From Amblyornis subalaris (Eukaryota > Chordata > Aves > Passeriformes > Ptilonorhynchidae), in assembly GCA_018881555.1 (NCBI GenBank), contig JACAXG010000063.1:2567930-2631929 (forward strand): DNA of 64,000 nucleotides, written 5' to 3'. The position numbers and the translations under genes are program-made. This document shows, in pieces, positions 37,802 through 50,700 of this stretch; position 1 is the first letter of the stretch, and every line of letters begins with the position of its first letter. The notes under the pieces were generated by a model that saw only the letters and a program-made list of their open reading frames with translations, had not been told where the DNA came from and made no database searches.

Positions 37802-37872
37802 TCAGGCTGCAGGCCTGCAGCAACTCATTGATGGGGAATGCCCGAGTCTTTTGGAAAGCTGTGACATATAGA

Positions 37873-37882
37873 TATATAAAAG
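37873..37882 (+). promoter_or_regulatory. QSER1: TATA box at the left edge of the QSER1 CpG island
   Basis: TATATAAAAG lies at the very border of the GC-rich island. If used, transcription would start about 25-30 bases downstream, near 37905, giving a QSER1 leader of roughly 770 bases. Starts further inside the island are equally possible. Confidence 0.45.
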
Positions 37883-37946
37883 GAGGTGGCGGGTGGCGGC
37901 TCGGCGAGCCCCGCCGCGGGGGGAGGCGGACGGGCGGGGGGAACGG

Positions 37947-37964
37947 CGTCACCGTTCGGTGACG
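37947..37964. promoter_or_regulatory. Palindrome with two ATF/CREB half-sites
   Basis: CGTCACCG-TT-CGGTGACG: a perfect 8-bp inverted repeat with a 2-base centre. The outer CGTCA and TGACG are CRE half-sites in opposite orientation. It lies about 40 bases downstream of the start site predicted from the TATA box. Binding is inferred from the motif alone. Confidence 0.55.
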
Positions 37965-38001
37965 GCGACAGGGGCAGGGCCGCCCTGCAAAGCGCTGTAC
38001 A

Positions 38002-38676
38002 ATGGGGCGGCTGTCGGGCTCCATCTTGGCGGCGGCGGCCGCCCCGGAGCCCGCGGCTGGCGGCGCTTCCCCTCCGCGGGAACAACATGGCCCCGCCCCG
38101 GTTCCTCCAACAAAGCGCCAGCGCTTCGCTTCACCGAGGAACCGGCCTCCCCCATACCCGACACCGCCACCCCGCCCGTCCCCGCCTTCAGCCCCCCCAC
38201 CCCGCCCCGGTGGCGGCTACCGCCCCCCGCCACGCTCCGCTCCCGCCGCCGCGCTTCCCCCTCGGGCCGCGGCCGCCCGTCCGCGAGTCACAGACCTCCT
38301 CCTCTTCCTCCTCCTCCTCCTCCTGCTCCCGCTCCCCCCGCCGGCGCTGCTGGCGGCGGCCCCGGCGGCCCCTCCGCCGCGGCCTCCCTGCCCCCGGACA
38401 CGGAGCCCGTGCGCCCCAGTGCGCTGGCGGGGGAGGAGCATCCTGGGAACGCGCAGCCCGACATGGGTCCGGCGGCCGCGCAGCCCCCGCCGCCGCCCGC
38501 AGCTCCNCCCGCCGCCCGCCGCTGAGCGGGAGCGGAGCGCAGGGGGCCGCACGGGGCCGCGGCGCTGCCCGCCCCGCATGAGGCGCCGCTCCCCCCCCGC
38601 CCCGCTCGGTCCCCGCCGCCCTCCTGCGCGCAGGGCCCCCGCGGAGCCCCCGCGGCCGCGGCCCCGGCCCCGATGA
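38002..38676 (+). other. 224-codon upstream open frame overlapping the QSER1 start
   Basis: Begins ACAATGG (A at -3, G at +4, a strong start context) and runs to a TGA at 38674-38676 that shares two bases with the first QSER1 ATG (38673-38675). The predicted product is Pro/Arg/Ala-rich with a Leu run and no domain that I recognise, as expected from GC-rich DNA. I list it as a possible regulatory frame in the leader and not as a protein-coding gene. It matters only if transcription starts upstream of 38002. Confidence 0.3.
38291..38340 (+). repeat. CTC-rich pyrimidine tract in QSER1 leader
   Basis: Almost pure pyrimidine, with CTC units and then GCTCCCGCTCCCCCC. The opposite strand is a G/A run able to form triplex or quadruplex structures. 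It lies within the presumed 5' UTR. Confidence 0.6.
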
Positions 38677-38788
38677 TGGACAGGAACTACCCCACGACCC
38701 CCGGCTTCGCCGAGCCCCTGGCCCCGGGCGCCGCGCCGCCCGCCGCCTCCTGGGCCTACGAGCGCGGCGCCGGCAGCCTCAAGCCCAG
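38673..38788 (+). CDS. QSER1: QSER1 coding exon 1
   Basis: Encodes [16 protein letters not shown]..., ending ...[13 protein letters not shown] plus two bases of the next codon. Two start codons are adjacent. The first (38673) has C at -3 and A at +4, a weak context. The second (38676) has A at -3 and G at +4, a strong one. The donor is CCCAG|GTGAGG after 38788. The Ala/Pro-rich middle seems expanded compared with the human N-terminus as I recall it. Confidence 0.93.
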
Positions 38789-41700
38789 GTGAGGAGGGTC
38801 TGCCGAGGGGGCTGCGGCAGGAAAGGCCGGGGGCCGCGCCGGGGCCTGGCCGAGGGCGGCCGAGGGGGCCCCGCCGGCGGGGCAGGGCAGGGCGGGGGGC
38901 GCGCGGGGCCCGGCGGCCCGGGGGAGGCCGGGCCGGGCCGGGCGGGGCGGGGGAGGCCGCGTCCCGGCGGGCGGGGGGCGGNGGCGCGGGCTCCCCGCTG
39001 TCCCCGGCGGCCCATGGCGGTGGCGGCGGCGGGGCGGGCGGTCTCTCCGCCCCGGAGGCTCGCGTCGGGCTGCGGCGCGGGTTCAAGAGTTCACGCGTCC
39101 CTGCCCGGCTCCCGGAGGGAAGCGGGGCCGCGGGCACCGGCGCTGCCCGCCCGAACAATGCTGCCCGCCGGGGCACCGGGCCGGCGGAGGCGGCCGCGCC
39201 GCGCCAGCATCCCCCGCGCCCTTCCATTGCTCCGCTGTTGTGCGCTCCGCTGAGCCTGGCGAACCTCTTTCCTCTGAAGCGCTGCTCCGGGGCGTGCGGA
39301 GCCTCCTCTCCGCTAAAACTTGTCTGGAGCGATTCAGTCCCACGGAGAGTTCTGCAAAGTTCCGGGAAGTGCGGGGAAAATACAGGATATCTTATTGGCT
39401 TCGGGTTGCTTTTTGATTGTGCAACTCTGCCAACTAAAACGAGTATTCTCTAGGCGATGAGCTTTTCGTTATCGCCTGCCTTTTATGTCTCTAAGCTTGA
39501 TTTATCTGCAGTTCCCATCTCGACGACGTTTAAAGGTAAAAGAGAGTCTCAGGCTAAAAATATCCTGTCAAAATAGGTGCGCTAAAGATGACTTTGCATT
39601 TGGTTCTGAAAGTGGTCAGACATGTCTGATAAGATTAATAGATTATCAGGTTAGAAGGACTGTTGCAATCATCTAGTCTGACCTCTTCATAATGCAGGCC
39701 ACAGGACCTTTTTTTTTCCAATCTGTGTTTGAAAATAGAGCTTACGTTTTAGAAGGTGTAGTTAAAAATTTCCAATGAGGCAAAATTCAGCACANTTCTT
39801 GATAAAGTACACAAGTGACTGCTTTATATTTTATTTCGGTTCTGAAGAGGGCTACCTTTAGTTTGTGGCCGCTGAGTCTTGCTTATAGCCTCCTCGACAC
39901 TGAAAATCCTGTTATATATCGAGTATGAATTCTTATGAGTTTTGATTGATTTCTTGCTTTACTTATTTTTCTTAATAAAAAGAANATAATCTTTTGACGT
40001 TTATTACCAGAGAGATTTTTTTTTTTTACTACTTTGGTTTTTCTCTCAGTTTCCTCTTAGAATCTCTCCAATTTATTGTCAGCATTTCTGAATTGTGGAC
40101 ATTGCATTTGAGAAGCAATTAAGTCAATGTTAAGTAAGAAGGTCATAGGACTTCCCTGGGGTGTGAGGNTCTAGATTCCCTGTTTCACAGGGAATTGCAA
40201 GGACAGGTAGCTTTTTGGCCAAACCCTTGCCCCATGAAGCTGTTTACCCAGTTTCTCTGCAGAGTTGCCTGCATGGCAAAGTAAGGTCTCCATATCATTC
40301 TTTCCAATTTTTCTTCCTAATCATTGAACTACTTTTGGTCATGTTGCTATGTTGATTTCAGTGGAAGTCAGTGACATGTCCTTTCTATATTGCTTTTGCC
40401 AGTTTTCATCATCTATTGAGGATCATGCCATCCATTCCATGAGGGAGGTTTGGATTTTCCAGGTCATTTAAGAATATGTAGTGCAGAAGTGCATCTCTCT
40501 TGGATTTTAGAAAAAACTCAACTGCTTAATGATTTTCATATATATATATTTTTTCAGAAGAATCCCCTGGTTTTAAAATATAACTTTAATCTTTTTAATA
40601 GCTGCTATATTAATGCAGTCTTAAATGTATATTTGGGGAATTATTTAAATGAAATGGCATGGAGAAAAGTCCCAAGACAAATACCATGCAGAAGCTCGTT
40701 AGATTAATGCCTGCTACCTATACCAATCAAATTAGTATTACTGTATCCNTGTATGATATGACAATATTTATGCTATGCTTCAGGAAACTATGTCAAGAAG
40801 ACTTTGTTTTTGTTCTTTGAAGTTTCATCTCGAGGCTTTGTATGTGGTGACGAATGATGCATTTAAAATGTGTTGACTGAANCATTTAAACTTTTATTTT
40901 TAACTGTAGCAAGAACAAATACTATGAANCATATTTTGACCTTGAAGTTCTGAACTGGATTCTTGGGGTTCATGCCATTTTAATAAGAATTAATACACCT
41001 GTCTNTGGCAAGATTTAAAGATTTGAACCGTGTTGGACACAGTGTTAAGTAGAGTCTGGGCTTGCATAGGAGGTTGTGGTTCCTCTGTCGCTGTGAACAT
41101 TTGTCTTTGTATGGATGGAGTTGCTGGAAATTGGGATGCAAGGGTCATTCCTATCACTGCCAAAGCTTGCACCAGCCTGGAAGGAAATTGTGAAGGTATA
41201 GATGTACTGTAGGGAATATGCTGTCCATGCTCTCNACTTGTGTTACAGATCACTTCACATTTTTCAAAATGGTGTTTTTGATTGTGGTTGACAGGTAGTC
41301 ATCTAAACAGCTGAAGCTGCATTAGCCTGATGTTAAATTAAAAGATGTGTGTCATGTTCATCTGGTACTTGCTTGAAAAGAATTCAGCCTTTAGGTGATG
41401 TAGATAACAATATTTCATTCAAATTTCATTTCATATTTATGCTGTTGTGGGCTGTGTTGTGGCAGGCTATGTTCCCTTTGTGTGGAGAGCCATGTTCACA
41501 GTCTCAGCTCATCAAAATGATTTCTCCTCCCTACAAGCGTTGCTCCTGTCTTCCTGCGCTTCACTTCAGCCATCTGGTTTTTATCCTGCTCCTTATTTCT
41601 TGCAGGCACTGTTTTGTCTGTGCAATGGCACTATTCTTATCAACTGAAAGGAAATGTGTGGTGAAGTGTTATAAGGACATTGCTACCAGGCCTGCTGTGA

Positions 41701-44700
41701 CATAAGTGTTCCCATGGAATAGGAGATGGTGGATTGGGGATGGAAGCTGATGGAAATCACTTGGACCACTGCGTTAACTGAGCAGAGACCATTCCTGCTG
41801 AAGAGCTTATTGGGACAGTGCAGCCACGGCAGCCCTGTAGCAGGGGGCTGAGGGGCTGCTCCTGTCTGTCCTCCATGCCCCCTACCCCTCACACCCCTTA
41901 CACAGGCTGTCAGCATCTTGAAGGAATTTCTGATGCATCTAGGAGTGCACTGCCCTTCTGGCCTTTTACTGGAGCTGTCAGAAACCCCTGCCTCTGTGCT
42001 TAAACTCTTTTTGGCAAAAGCTGTTGAATAGCAGAGAAAAGGTGCATCATGCTTACTTTGTACTTGCTCAAGAAAAATATGGTATTCAGAAAACAGGTGA
42101 ATGTGTAATAGTCTGAGAGACTGTTGTAATTGCTTGGAAAGAGATGTGGAGACAGGTGATAATGGCTGAGGTTTCTGGTTGAGTTTGTCTGACTTGGGGG
42201 TACTCCTAGGGGTTCATTCAGAGACGGATTTGTGCTAGGGGAAGGATCTCACTGTTCTTGTTCTGTTTTTACCACAGCTCTACGTCTCAAATCCGCTACA
42301 TGTGATGAAAAGTCAGTNACAATTATTTTGTTGTTGTTGTTTTAAATTTTATGGTGACTGCTGTGGTCTGTGATGTTTCTTTGTGCCTGGTGGTCTATGT
42401 CCATCTCTGCCCTACCCAAGCACATGGGATTTTATGTAATTTAATCCAAGATGGTTCTTTACAATAGGTAGCACTGACATTATGTTAGNGTGGCCTATAA
42501 CAGCTAATCTAAGATAAAGAGTTGGTTACAGTGATAGTTCATTTGCAAAGTTACGTAAATGGGAGACTTATACTTTTATGATAAATNGTTTTGATGGGTT
42601 TTTAACTCATTTTTGCATAGCTGTCAAACTAATGCTTATTGTAACAGCTGTATGATAATTGTGTTTTAGTTAAGGCTCAATTTTAAATTCTAATGGCTTT
42701 TTGCATAGCTATAGAAACTCTAAAAGTGCAGACAGTGTGTTTTAGAAAAGCAGAGAACATTTTCTTTCATCAAATGAAATTGTTCTGAGAGGTGAAACCA
42801 ATGTTTGTTGTTAAACACATATTCTACNAAAAGTTCCCTATGGCGTGGTATTTCAGATGTTGAAAGGAACGCTCATAGTCTGGCAATATACTTAGAACTT
42901 TTGTCTTAANAGGCACAGAAGGATTAAATAAACTTTACAAACATATAGAAAGGTAGGTCACTTATAAAATCTTNCCAAATTTTCTGTCGTAGTTTATATG
43001 TAAAACATTTATACACACNAAATAAACACAGGTAGTCCATGGTATAGTGCAGATGATACCTTACAGGGACTTGCTAACTTTTGTTGGCCTTCTTTTCTCT
43101 TTCTTTTTCCCTCTTTCTTGTTTTAACCTGCGTTCAGCACACACTGAAATCACAGCTGTGGGAAGGTCAAAGATTGACCGAACAGAGGCTGAATGCATTC
43201 TTGCTCTGTGTCCCATAGCTTTTCCCAGGTGCAGATGTGTGGTCATCTTGCAAAATCTTTGCTAAAGTTTCAAAATGAGCCAGCCAGGCTTGTTTGGAAT
43301 TACACGCTGCTTACCTATCTTAAGATTTAATGCCAGCTTTACATGAATAATTTCAAGCACTGTGTGTCACTCTGCTGTAGTGGGGAATGGTGATAAAGAA
43401 CTGTGTGCAGAAGGAATGAGCTGAAACTTAGTCTGAGGGTGCAGTTACCTGAGATGGCTGAACTGGCTGCTCAGGCTCAGTGCTGCTGAAAGGGGCTGCC
43501 TTCCTCTTCCCTTGTCTTGGCTCTGGTTTTTGTGCAACTGCGCAGGGAGCTGGTCTCATTTGTTCATCCATGAGAAAACTATCCTGGTTGAAATGGCGAA
43601 TGACTTGAGCTGGAGAGCTGTGCTGTGTACCTGTGCTGTCAGACTGGAATCCAGAGGTGGCACCAGGGGAGCAGAGCTGTAAGCAGCNAGCTGTGTGGCC
43701 TTGGCAGAGACTCTTCCCAGTGGTCCTGGACAGGTTTTAGATGGGCTCAGTCTTGCCATTTCACTGTATTCAATGACTATCCCACAGAAATTGTACTACC
43801 TGCTTCCCTGCCAGGAGCACTTGCTGAGTGTCCATGTTAGCCGGGTGCCAGATCTCTCTTGAGGTCACCTGGAACGATATTTGGACATGAGCCCTTTCCC
43901 ACAGAGCCAACAACTTCAACACAGATCTGAAAGAAAGGGGGGTTGTATTCCTCCACCTATGCAAAGTGTTTCAGTCCCATATGCGTATTTTACCTTTCAT
44001 CCTGTTAGCTTTAATCATAGGTGTGTTTACCTTATACCAACAGAGAGCAACCTTTTCACCTTGTTTTGTCTGTACTTTTGCCCGCCTTTTGTTTTTTTCT
44101 TGGAGATGCAGTTGATTCTGGCATAATGCTGTCATAGGAAGGAGGTTGTTTTTAGAAAAACCTTTGTTCCTGTCAGGAAAAAAGCACCTATGACTGAACG
44201 ATATGAATTCTAAACAATACTAGAACTCTTATAGAGTGGATGTATTTTGTCAAAGCACTCACAAATTTGCATGTCAAANAGTTATTTTGCATGGTGAGTG
44301 CCTATTCCATACCTTAAACAAACAAAGAAAAAACAAACCAAAACTGGTTAAAAAGCAGCACATTAGTAGTTTTGCTTCAAACCTTCCTTAGGAGCCCTAA
44401 CTGTGACAAAAATAACTTTGAGTAGCATGCAGAGTTCAGCCTTTCCAGCACAGCATTTCTTGCTGTACCATGCAAGTGACAGAAAAAGGAAAATTCTTAA
44501 CATTTTTAAGCAAAGAGAAATGTCCTCAGAGAGGACAGAGTGCCTGGTTATTAAATACTAGATTTGCTTGTCTCACTGGATAGATTTCATAGGNTTTGGG
44601 TTTACTTCTGCTATTTTCTCACCTCTTGTTCCATTGCTTCCTTTGTTTCATTGCTCTGGACAGACTTGGGGATAAATGGACACTTATATTAGAACCTCTC

Positions 44701-47700
44701 TGACCATGGCCTACAAGAAGAGCAAGGAGCTCTTCTTCCTGGATCTCTGCATACTGGGAAGTTTCTTATTCCAAAACAGTTCAGCAAGAACCTACATATG
44801 TTTAGACAANCTTTTATTTTCCCATATTGCCTTTCTTGTTTTTCATCTTCCTTTTACATGCCTACCTGTGCTGCTTGCTTAGGACTTGTAGAAGTGTAAC
44901 CAATTATGCTCAGCAGGAAGAAGGCACCCCTGGGCATCCTTATCTTAGAGCAATAGTGTTTACATAGGATGATAGTAAGGAATATTTATTCCTTAACAAT
45001 CCTGTAGGAATTGTACTTGGGGCAGTGATACATCTAGATTTCATTGGAGATATCCCTCTTTTTTCACCTGGCAGTGTGAGAAGAGTTGGAGGGCTCTAGC
45101 CCTTCCTTTAGTGTTTCCAGATGTCTGGCAAGTTGTTTCAAGAGCTTTTGGACATCCAGAATGTGCCAGACCAAGGGTCACTGCCCCTGCGTGGTGTGGG
45201 CACCGTAGGGCGACTCTGAGTGTACCAGCCTGTGCTGCACCTTCCATGCTGCACTTTTTCCTGACCAGGAAATCCCTCTCAGAAATATGGCAGCTTGGTG
45301 TTTCACACCACATCCTGTTTACTTTCTCTCGTCTTCGTGTCAAAAATTCCAGTGCTAGACAGTGAATAATCCTTCAGTCCCTGTGTTCGTCCGATTTCAT
45401 TTTGTTCTGCTGAGTCTGCCAAGAATAGGATTTCTAATAAGTTTTTCTTGAATGTGAACATTTGCTCATTTGCTGTGCAAAGAGTGATGGTAGAGAGCCA
45501 ACTGCTTAGTCCTCTGAACACAACCATGTGTTAACTACCTCCAGTTGCTGGCACTGGTGCCCTGGAAGTTACTGATAGTGAGCACCACTGCAGAGAGATG
45601 GGATTTTTATCTTTTCCCCTCCAAAAGCCTCCCTTTTGTTATTCTTTTTAAGAGAATACAGGTTTTTCACCAGTTAAAGGATATTTTTTAGTTCATGTGT
45701 GTCTGCTGTTTTGATCTCGATTAATACTTGTTTTTGTTTAGACATCTGCATGATCATCAGGAAGGCTCAAATCAATACCTAGGGCATATTCAAGGAATTT
45801 GTTTCATATGGTGAATTTTTTNCCATCTCAAATTAAATGCCATGTAGCTGTAACTATGTTTCTACAGTTTTGAACAGTGCACATTTTCTAGTTGAAGCAT
45901 TCACAAGCAACTGGGTTGATCTGGTATTTTCAGCTAAATAATGACTGGTGACAAATGGAATGATAGCCAGGATCCCCTTTGCAAGGCTAAAAATGTAAAT
46001 TTAAACCTGTTTTAGGATGAAGAGAGCACTTGTGAAGAGGTATAAGAGCTAAATTCAAGAGCTATGCTAATTTTCCTTATAAACTTCGGTAATAACACCC
46101 TATGATCCTTCCTTTAGTGTAAAGGACTCTTTGCTGCTGTTTTATGATGAACTGTGTGTTGCTAATATGTTAGATCTTTCCTGGGCACACCTCCTAAACT
46201 GGGATAGAAGTGGTGTTAGTCATGGAGATACCTCTTGTTTTGAACCTAAAGGAGCTTGTATGAACTGCTTAGCCCTTGTAGCATGTTGTGGGGTGCAGAA
46301 AACACTGTGTACTGGACATGTGAACATGCTGGGAGGCTTAGAGCCCTTTATTGGCCTTGAATTTTTAGGATGGCAAGAGCTGTAGCCTCAGATGTGAGCA
46401 CTGAGTAGAAGCCCCTGTTCTGTGCCAGTTTTGCGGATGTGGGCCACGAAGCCACTGATCTTCACAGAGCTCCAGCATGTTGTGTACTGAGCTCTGAGAG
46501 GTGTTACCTTCACAAAACCNTAGGAAACTGACTCTTATTTCAGTCCTGAGTGTTGGAAACTCGGTGGTGAGGGCTGTAAATCCNAGGGGGTTAGTATTTG
46601 TGCCTTAGTTTCCCTACATTAAAGGAGAAGGTATTTCGTGGGTTATGGAACTGGAAAGTGCTTGGAGGTTTGGTAATGAAAAGAGCCTACTGACTGCATA
46701 AGATGGCTCTGTCAATATGTAGCACATNTGTATTTGCACTTCTTACATCTTTTTGTGATGGAAGTCTCAACTTCAGAATCGTCCTTTCCATATAACTGGA
46801 AAATAAAGGGCTTACTGAGAAATGGGATATCAAGTATTCTTATAGTACCCTAAAGGTAAGACTCAAGCTTGCCACAAAATATGATGCTGTGGGAGGACAA
46901 GGGTTGGAAAGCATTTCAATACTAAAATGAATTGTAATTTTATTAAGGCAGTGATGTGGCTAAGCCACATCTTGAGATAATGCTCTGCTGATTTTTATAT
47001 TTTGAAATAAAATTTTGTTATTAAAAGTAATGTAATCTTTTTGTGTGTATCTCAGCTATACTAGAGGATTATGCTGTGTGTGTTCAACCATTAATACCAG
47101 ACTGATCTTGAGAAGGATTTTGAATATCTCCCAAGTACGCTTTTGACAACAGAATAGCATCATATGTTGGAGAAAAAGTGTTAGACTTCCATTACTGTCG
47201 GCTACAAAATCTTTTGAAATTGTGAGTAAAACTCTAGGAGAGTATTGCTAATTTAAAAAATCACAGCTGTTCTCTCTATGCTGGGTAAAGAAAAAGTTTA
47301 GAGAAAAGGTAAGAGAAGAGGATAAATAAATGTAGTGAGAAAATAATCCAGTGTCTCGAAAGGCGAGAAAATAAGATTGCAGGTCTTGCTGTGGTGTGAA
47401 CTACACAGACCATAGTGGTACTCCTGTTTCTGCAGGGACTGATAGAGTAGAAGCTGTCAGGGAGGATGTCTGAATCCCCGAAACATTGCTTGGCAAACAA
47501 ATGCCTTAAAATTATTTCTGACTCTGCATTATAATATAAATTGGGAGGATATGTGTAAAGTGTCTGTCTAGATGTGGAGAGTAATGATGCTGAGTTAATA
47601 AGGACATCAAACTTAGGCTTGACTATTCAGAGCAGGAAAGCACTGAAAGCTCCTTTGCAGACCTTGAAGTCGTAAGATGTGCATCAGGAGCTCAAAACTG

Positions 47701-50700
47701 ACATTATTGTAGAATAGTTTAATTTCAGTTTCTTTTTTGTAAGCTGCAAAATTTCTCTCAGAAAGTTGTTGTGGTTAGGTTACGAATTTTTTTTGTCAAA
47801 GCCAAGAGAAGCAGTACAAAATTTGCCAATTCTGATTTAAAAAAAAAAAAATTATTTTGTTAAATGTACTGCATTTCAGCTATAGATAACCTCATTAAAA
47901 AGCTGGTTTAGGTTGTATACCTTAAAAATAAGAGCATAAAGTAGTTTGTCCAGTCCCTCAATAGTAACTGATGTTGACGTTTGCAAATAGCTCATTTTAA
48001 TCTGAATATTAGTATTCACATACATGGTTTCAAGACAGAGTTTAAGTGACCTTTTGAAAACAGAATTATATTGTCTTTGTTATTAGAACTCCACAGGTTA
48101 CTTAATCAGACAAGCCAGCACTTGCACTCAGGTATTGAAGTCCCAGTAAGACTATTTTGGCTTTCCTGAAGCAGTTTTGGGGTTTTTATTTTTAAAAGGA
48201 TCAAGCATAAGGAGTTCAGGCACATTAACATGGGAATACAAAGGGAGATGGACCTTTTGTGTCACAAAATCTCTTTATTCCATTAAGATGTGATATGTAT
48301 TCAGATGAAGAATCACAGGAACAGCATGAACTTTTGCTCACTGAGGCAGTTCCCTGTGTGTAATTTTCTACCTCAAAATCTATTTCTTAGAAGCTCCTTA
48401 TCTCTGCTCCTAGGAAGCAAGGAAGTAATGAGTGTTTCCTCTCACCAGTAGCTCTGGGCAATCCTCGGCCCACATTGTGGCAGCCTCAGCCACGCTCTTG
48501 CTGGCTCTGCATATGAATTGAAGGGGGAAATTAACATTATAGCTTCGTTTTTAATGGAAGAGTGGAGGGTGATTGCCTTTGGTGTGTTAGGATGGATATA
48601 TTCTACAATGGATATGTAGTGTGTAATTGCATTAAAAGGGAGAATGTAACATAACCAACAGACAGTGGAGCTTGTCAATAAAATGATACTCTTTACTGAC
48701 ATATATCAGTACTGGAGTCTGATTCTGTATTTTCCACCTTTCCAAAAGTCATCTGTCTTGAAGAATAATATTAGATAGCAATAATTGAAATAAATAATTT
48801 TCAAGATAACAATACTTGAAAATATTGACATCTATTTATTTCCTGTTATAATTAAAGAACAGGCCAGGCAAATGCTAAAGATGTATGCTGTTCTTACAGT
48901 AATGCACTATGTACCTTTTAAGATNTATTGATTTTAGAGATGCTTTTCTGCCTTTTCAGTGGTGGACTTTATTTTTCAAGTAGCAAATTATTTTTTCTTT
49001 TGTCTCTTGGACACTGCAACTGTTCTGGATTGTTAAATATTGTTTCTCTTTGTGCAAATGTAAGCTGGATCCTCAAATGTTAAGGTTTGTCTCGTCTTGT
49101 ATAATCTAATGAGAGGATCAAGGGAATTAGATGCAGGGAGTAGGCTGGTTTCCTATTTTTGCTGAACCTGCCAACATTTTCAGGCTTCAAACCAAATTTG
49201 TGCTTGCAGTGTCTTCTCCCTCTGCCCAGTATNTCTGTGACTGGGAAATAGAGGTGAAAAATCACATATTGTATCCATTTAAAAGATATTTTGCACTTAA
49301 ATGAGTCTCTGGGCTGAGAAGGCATTTTTTTTCCTTTCTTTTCCTTTGGAATTAATTTCTGAAACATTTTCTGTTGTCTTTAAGGGCTTGCTTTTAAACT
49401 TCCAGNAGAGTGTTGGACAGGAGTGGTTTGGTGTTACTAATGGTACTGAACTCATTTAAGTAGCAACTCTCTTCCTGAGCAAATCTCTCCTCTGCTTCTT
49501 AGAGTCATGGATATTTTAAAATGCAAGATCAAACCCCTTTTTGGATTAAAGTTATCTACCTATAACATTNGTTTTAAATTTGAATTTTATTCTGAGCTGC
49601 AGATAACCCCTAGATGATGAATTACATTCTAGTTTGGCTGCAGCAAACAATGAACTCTTGCTGTTACATTGGGCAGCTGAAGCACCATTTACCCTGCATT
49701 TCATCTGTGTGAAAATCAAGTAATGTTTTCAAGTAATACTCTTCCATTCTTTCTCCATGAGGTGCTTGAGTAAAGGCACATTAACAAAGATAAGTATTTA
49801 AGAAAAAAATAATGTTAAAGCAATTCTGGCTAGGTACTTGCCAGCAGGAAATGTAAGCTGGAACTGCATTTTACAGGTCTAAAATCAAATATAGTGGACA
49901 AAAAGAGACNTAAGCTGCATATTAGTTTCTATATCTTATATTTAGAATGACATTTTTGATAGTTAGAAGTGCATCTGTCAGTTTTGTGGCTTTGCTTTTG
50001 GTCTCTGAGTGGAACTTGCTATTTCACAGCTAACTGGCTGGTGGAAGAGAGACTGCTATGCCAAGTCTGAGCTTTGGGATAGAAAGGGAAATTTGAGNGA
50101 TATTTCCCCTATTTCACATATCTCTCAAGTAAGATAAAATGCAAAGTGTGAGTTTTAAGGTATTTTCTTGCCAGCACGAGGCTATCACTGTTCTTTTTAA
50201 TCTCCTTTATGGTGATTTAATTAGAAGGGGACTGCATGCCGAGTCATCTTCTCACAGGAGCTCTTGTTTTCAGTAAGGCAGAACAGGCAGACAAAAATGA
50301 GATCAGATTTCCTGGTCTGCCTCAAATCTGATCACTTCTGTGCCTGCTGGGTTGTTGACTTTTGTTTTTTGGGCTTGGTTGTTTTGGTCTCAGACTTGTC
50401 AGCCTGTGTGGAACCCCAGAGCTGGGGCACTGAATCCCTTCTCAGGGTGGCAGGAGCACCTCTCGGATCTCCTGGAGTCAGGATTTTCTTGTGCACCTAC
50501 TTGTCTTGCAGGTGTCCAGTTTCACTTTGAGCACAGCCTGCACCATTTGAATACTTTGAAAGTGCTCTGTGATTTAATGTGGGGTTTTCTGTAGCAATTT
50601 TCCTTTAGATGAGAGGCAGAAGTTACAAGTGCCTAAGAACAAGGCGTTGCATCCAGAAGTGTCCTTTGCTCCTGAAGAGTTCTGGTCTGTTCATGTAAGC

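Larger units (their letters stand above)
37890..39260 (+). promoter_or_regulatory. QSER1: CpG island, QSER1 promoter, leader and exon 1
   Basis: About 1.4 kb of very GC- and CpG-rich DNA containing the QSER1 start codon and the 5' part of intron 1. It holds a CRE-half-site palindrome (37947-37964), YY1-like words (CCATCTTGGCGGC near 38020; AACATGGCC near 38085), a CTC-rich tract and a G-rich cluster after the exon. Very long open frames on both strands (up to 336 codons on the minus strand) are a by-product of the base composition. Confidence 0.9.

Noticed and set aside
38217..39227. 336-codon open frame on the minus strand across the QSER1 island
   Set aside because: Arg/Gly/Pro/Ala-rich product typical of reading CpG-island DNA; it lies antisense to a confirmed exon and has no recognisable domain.
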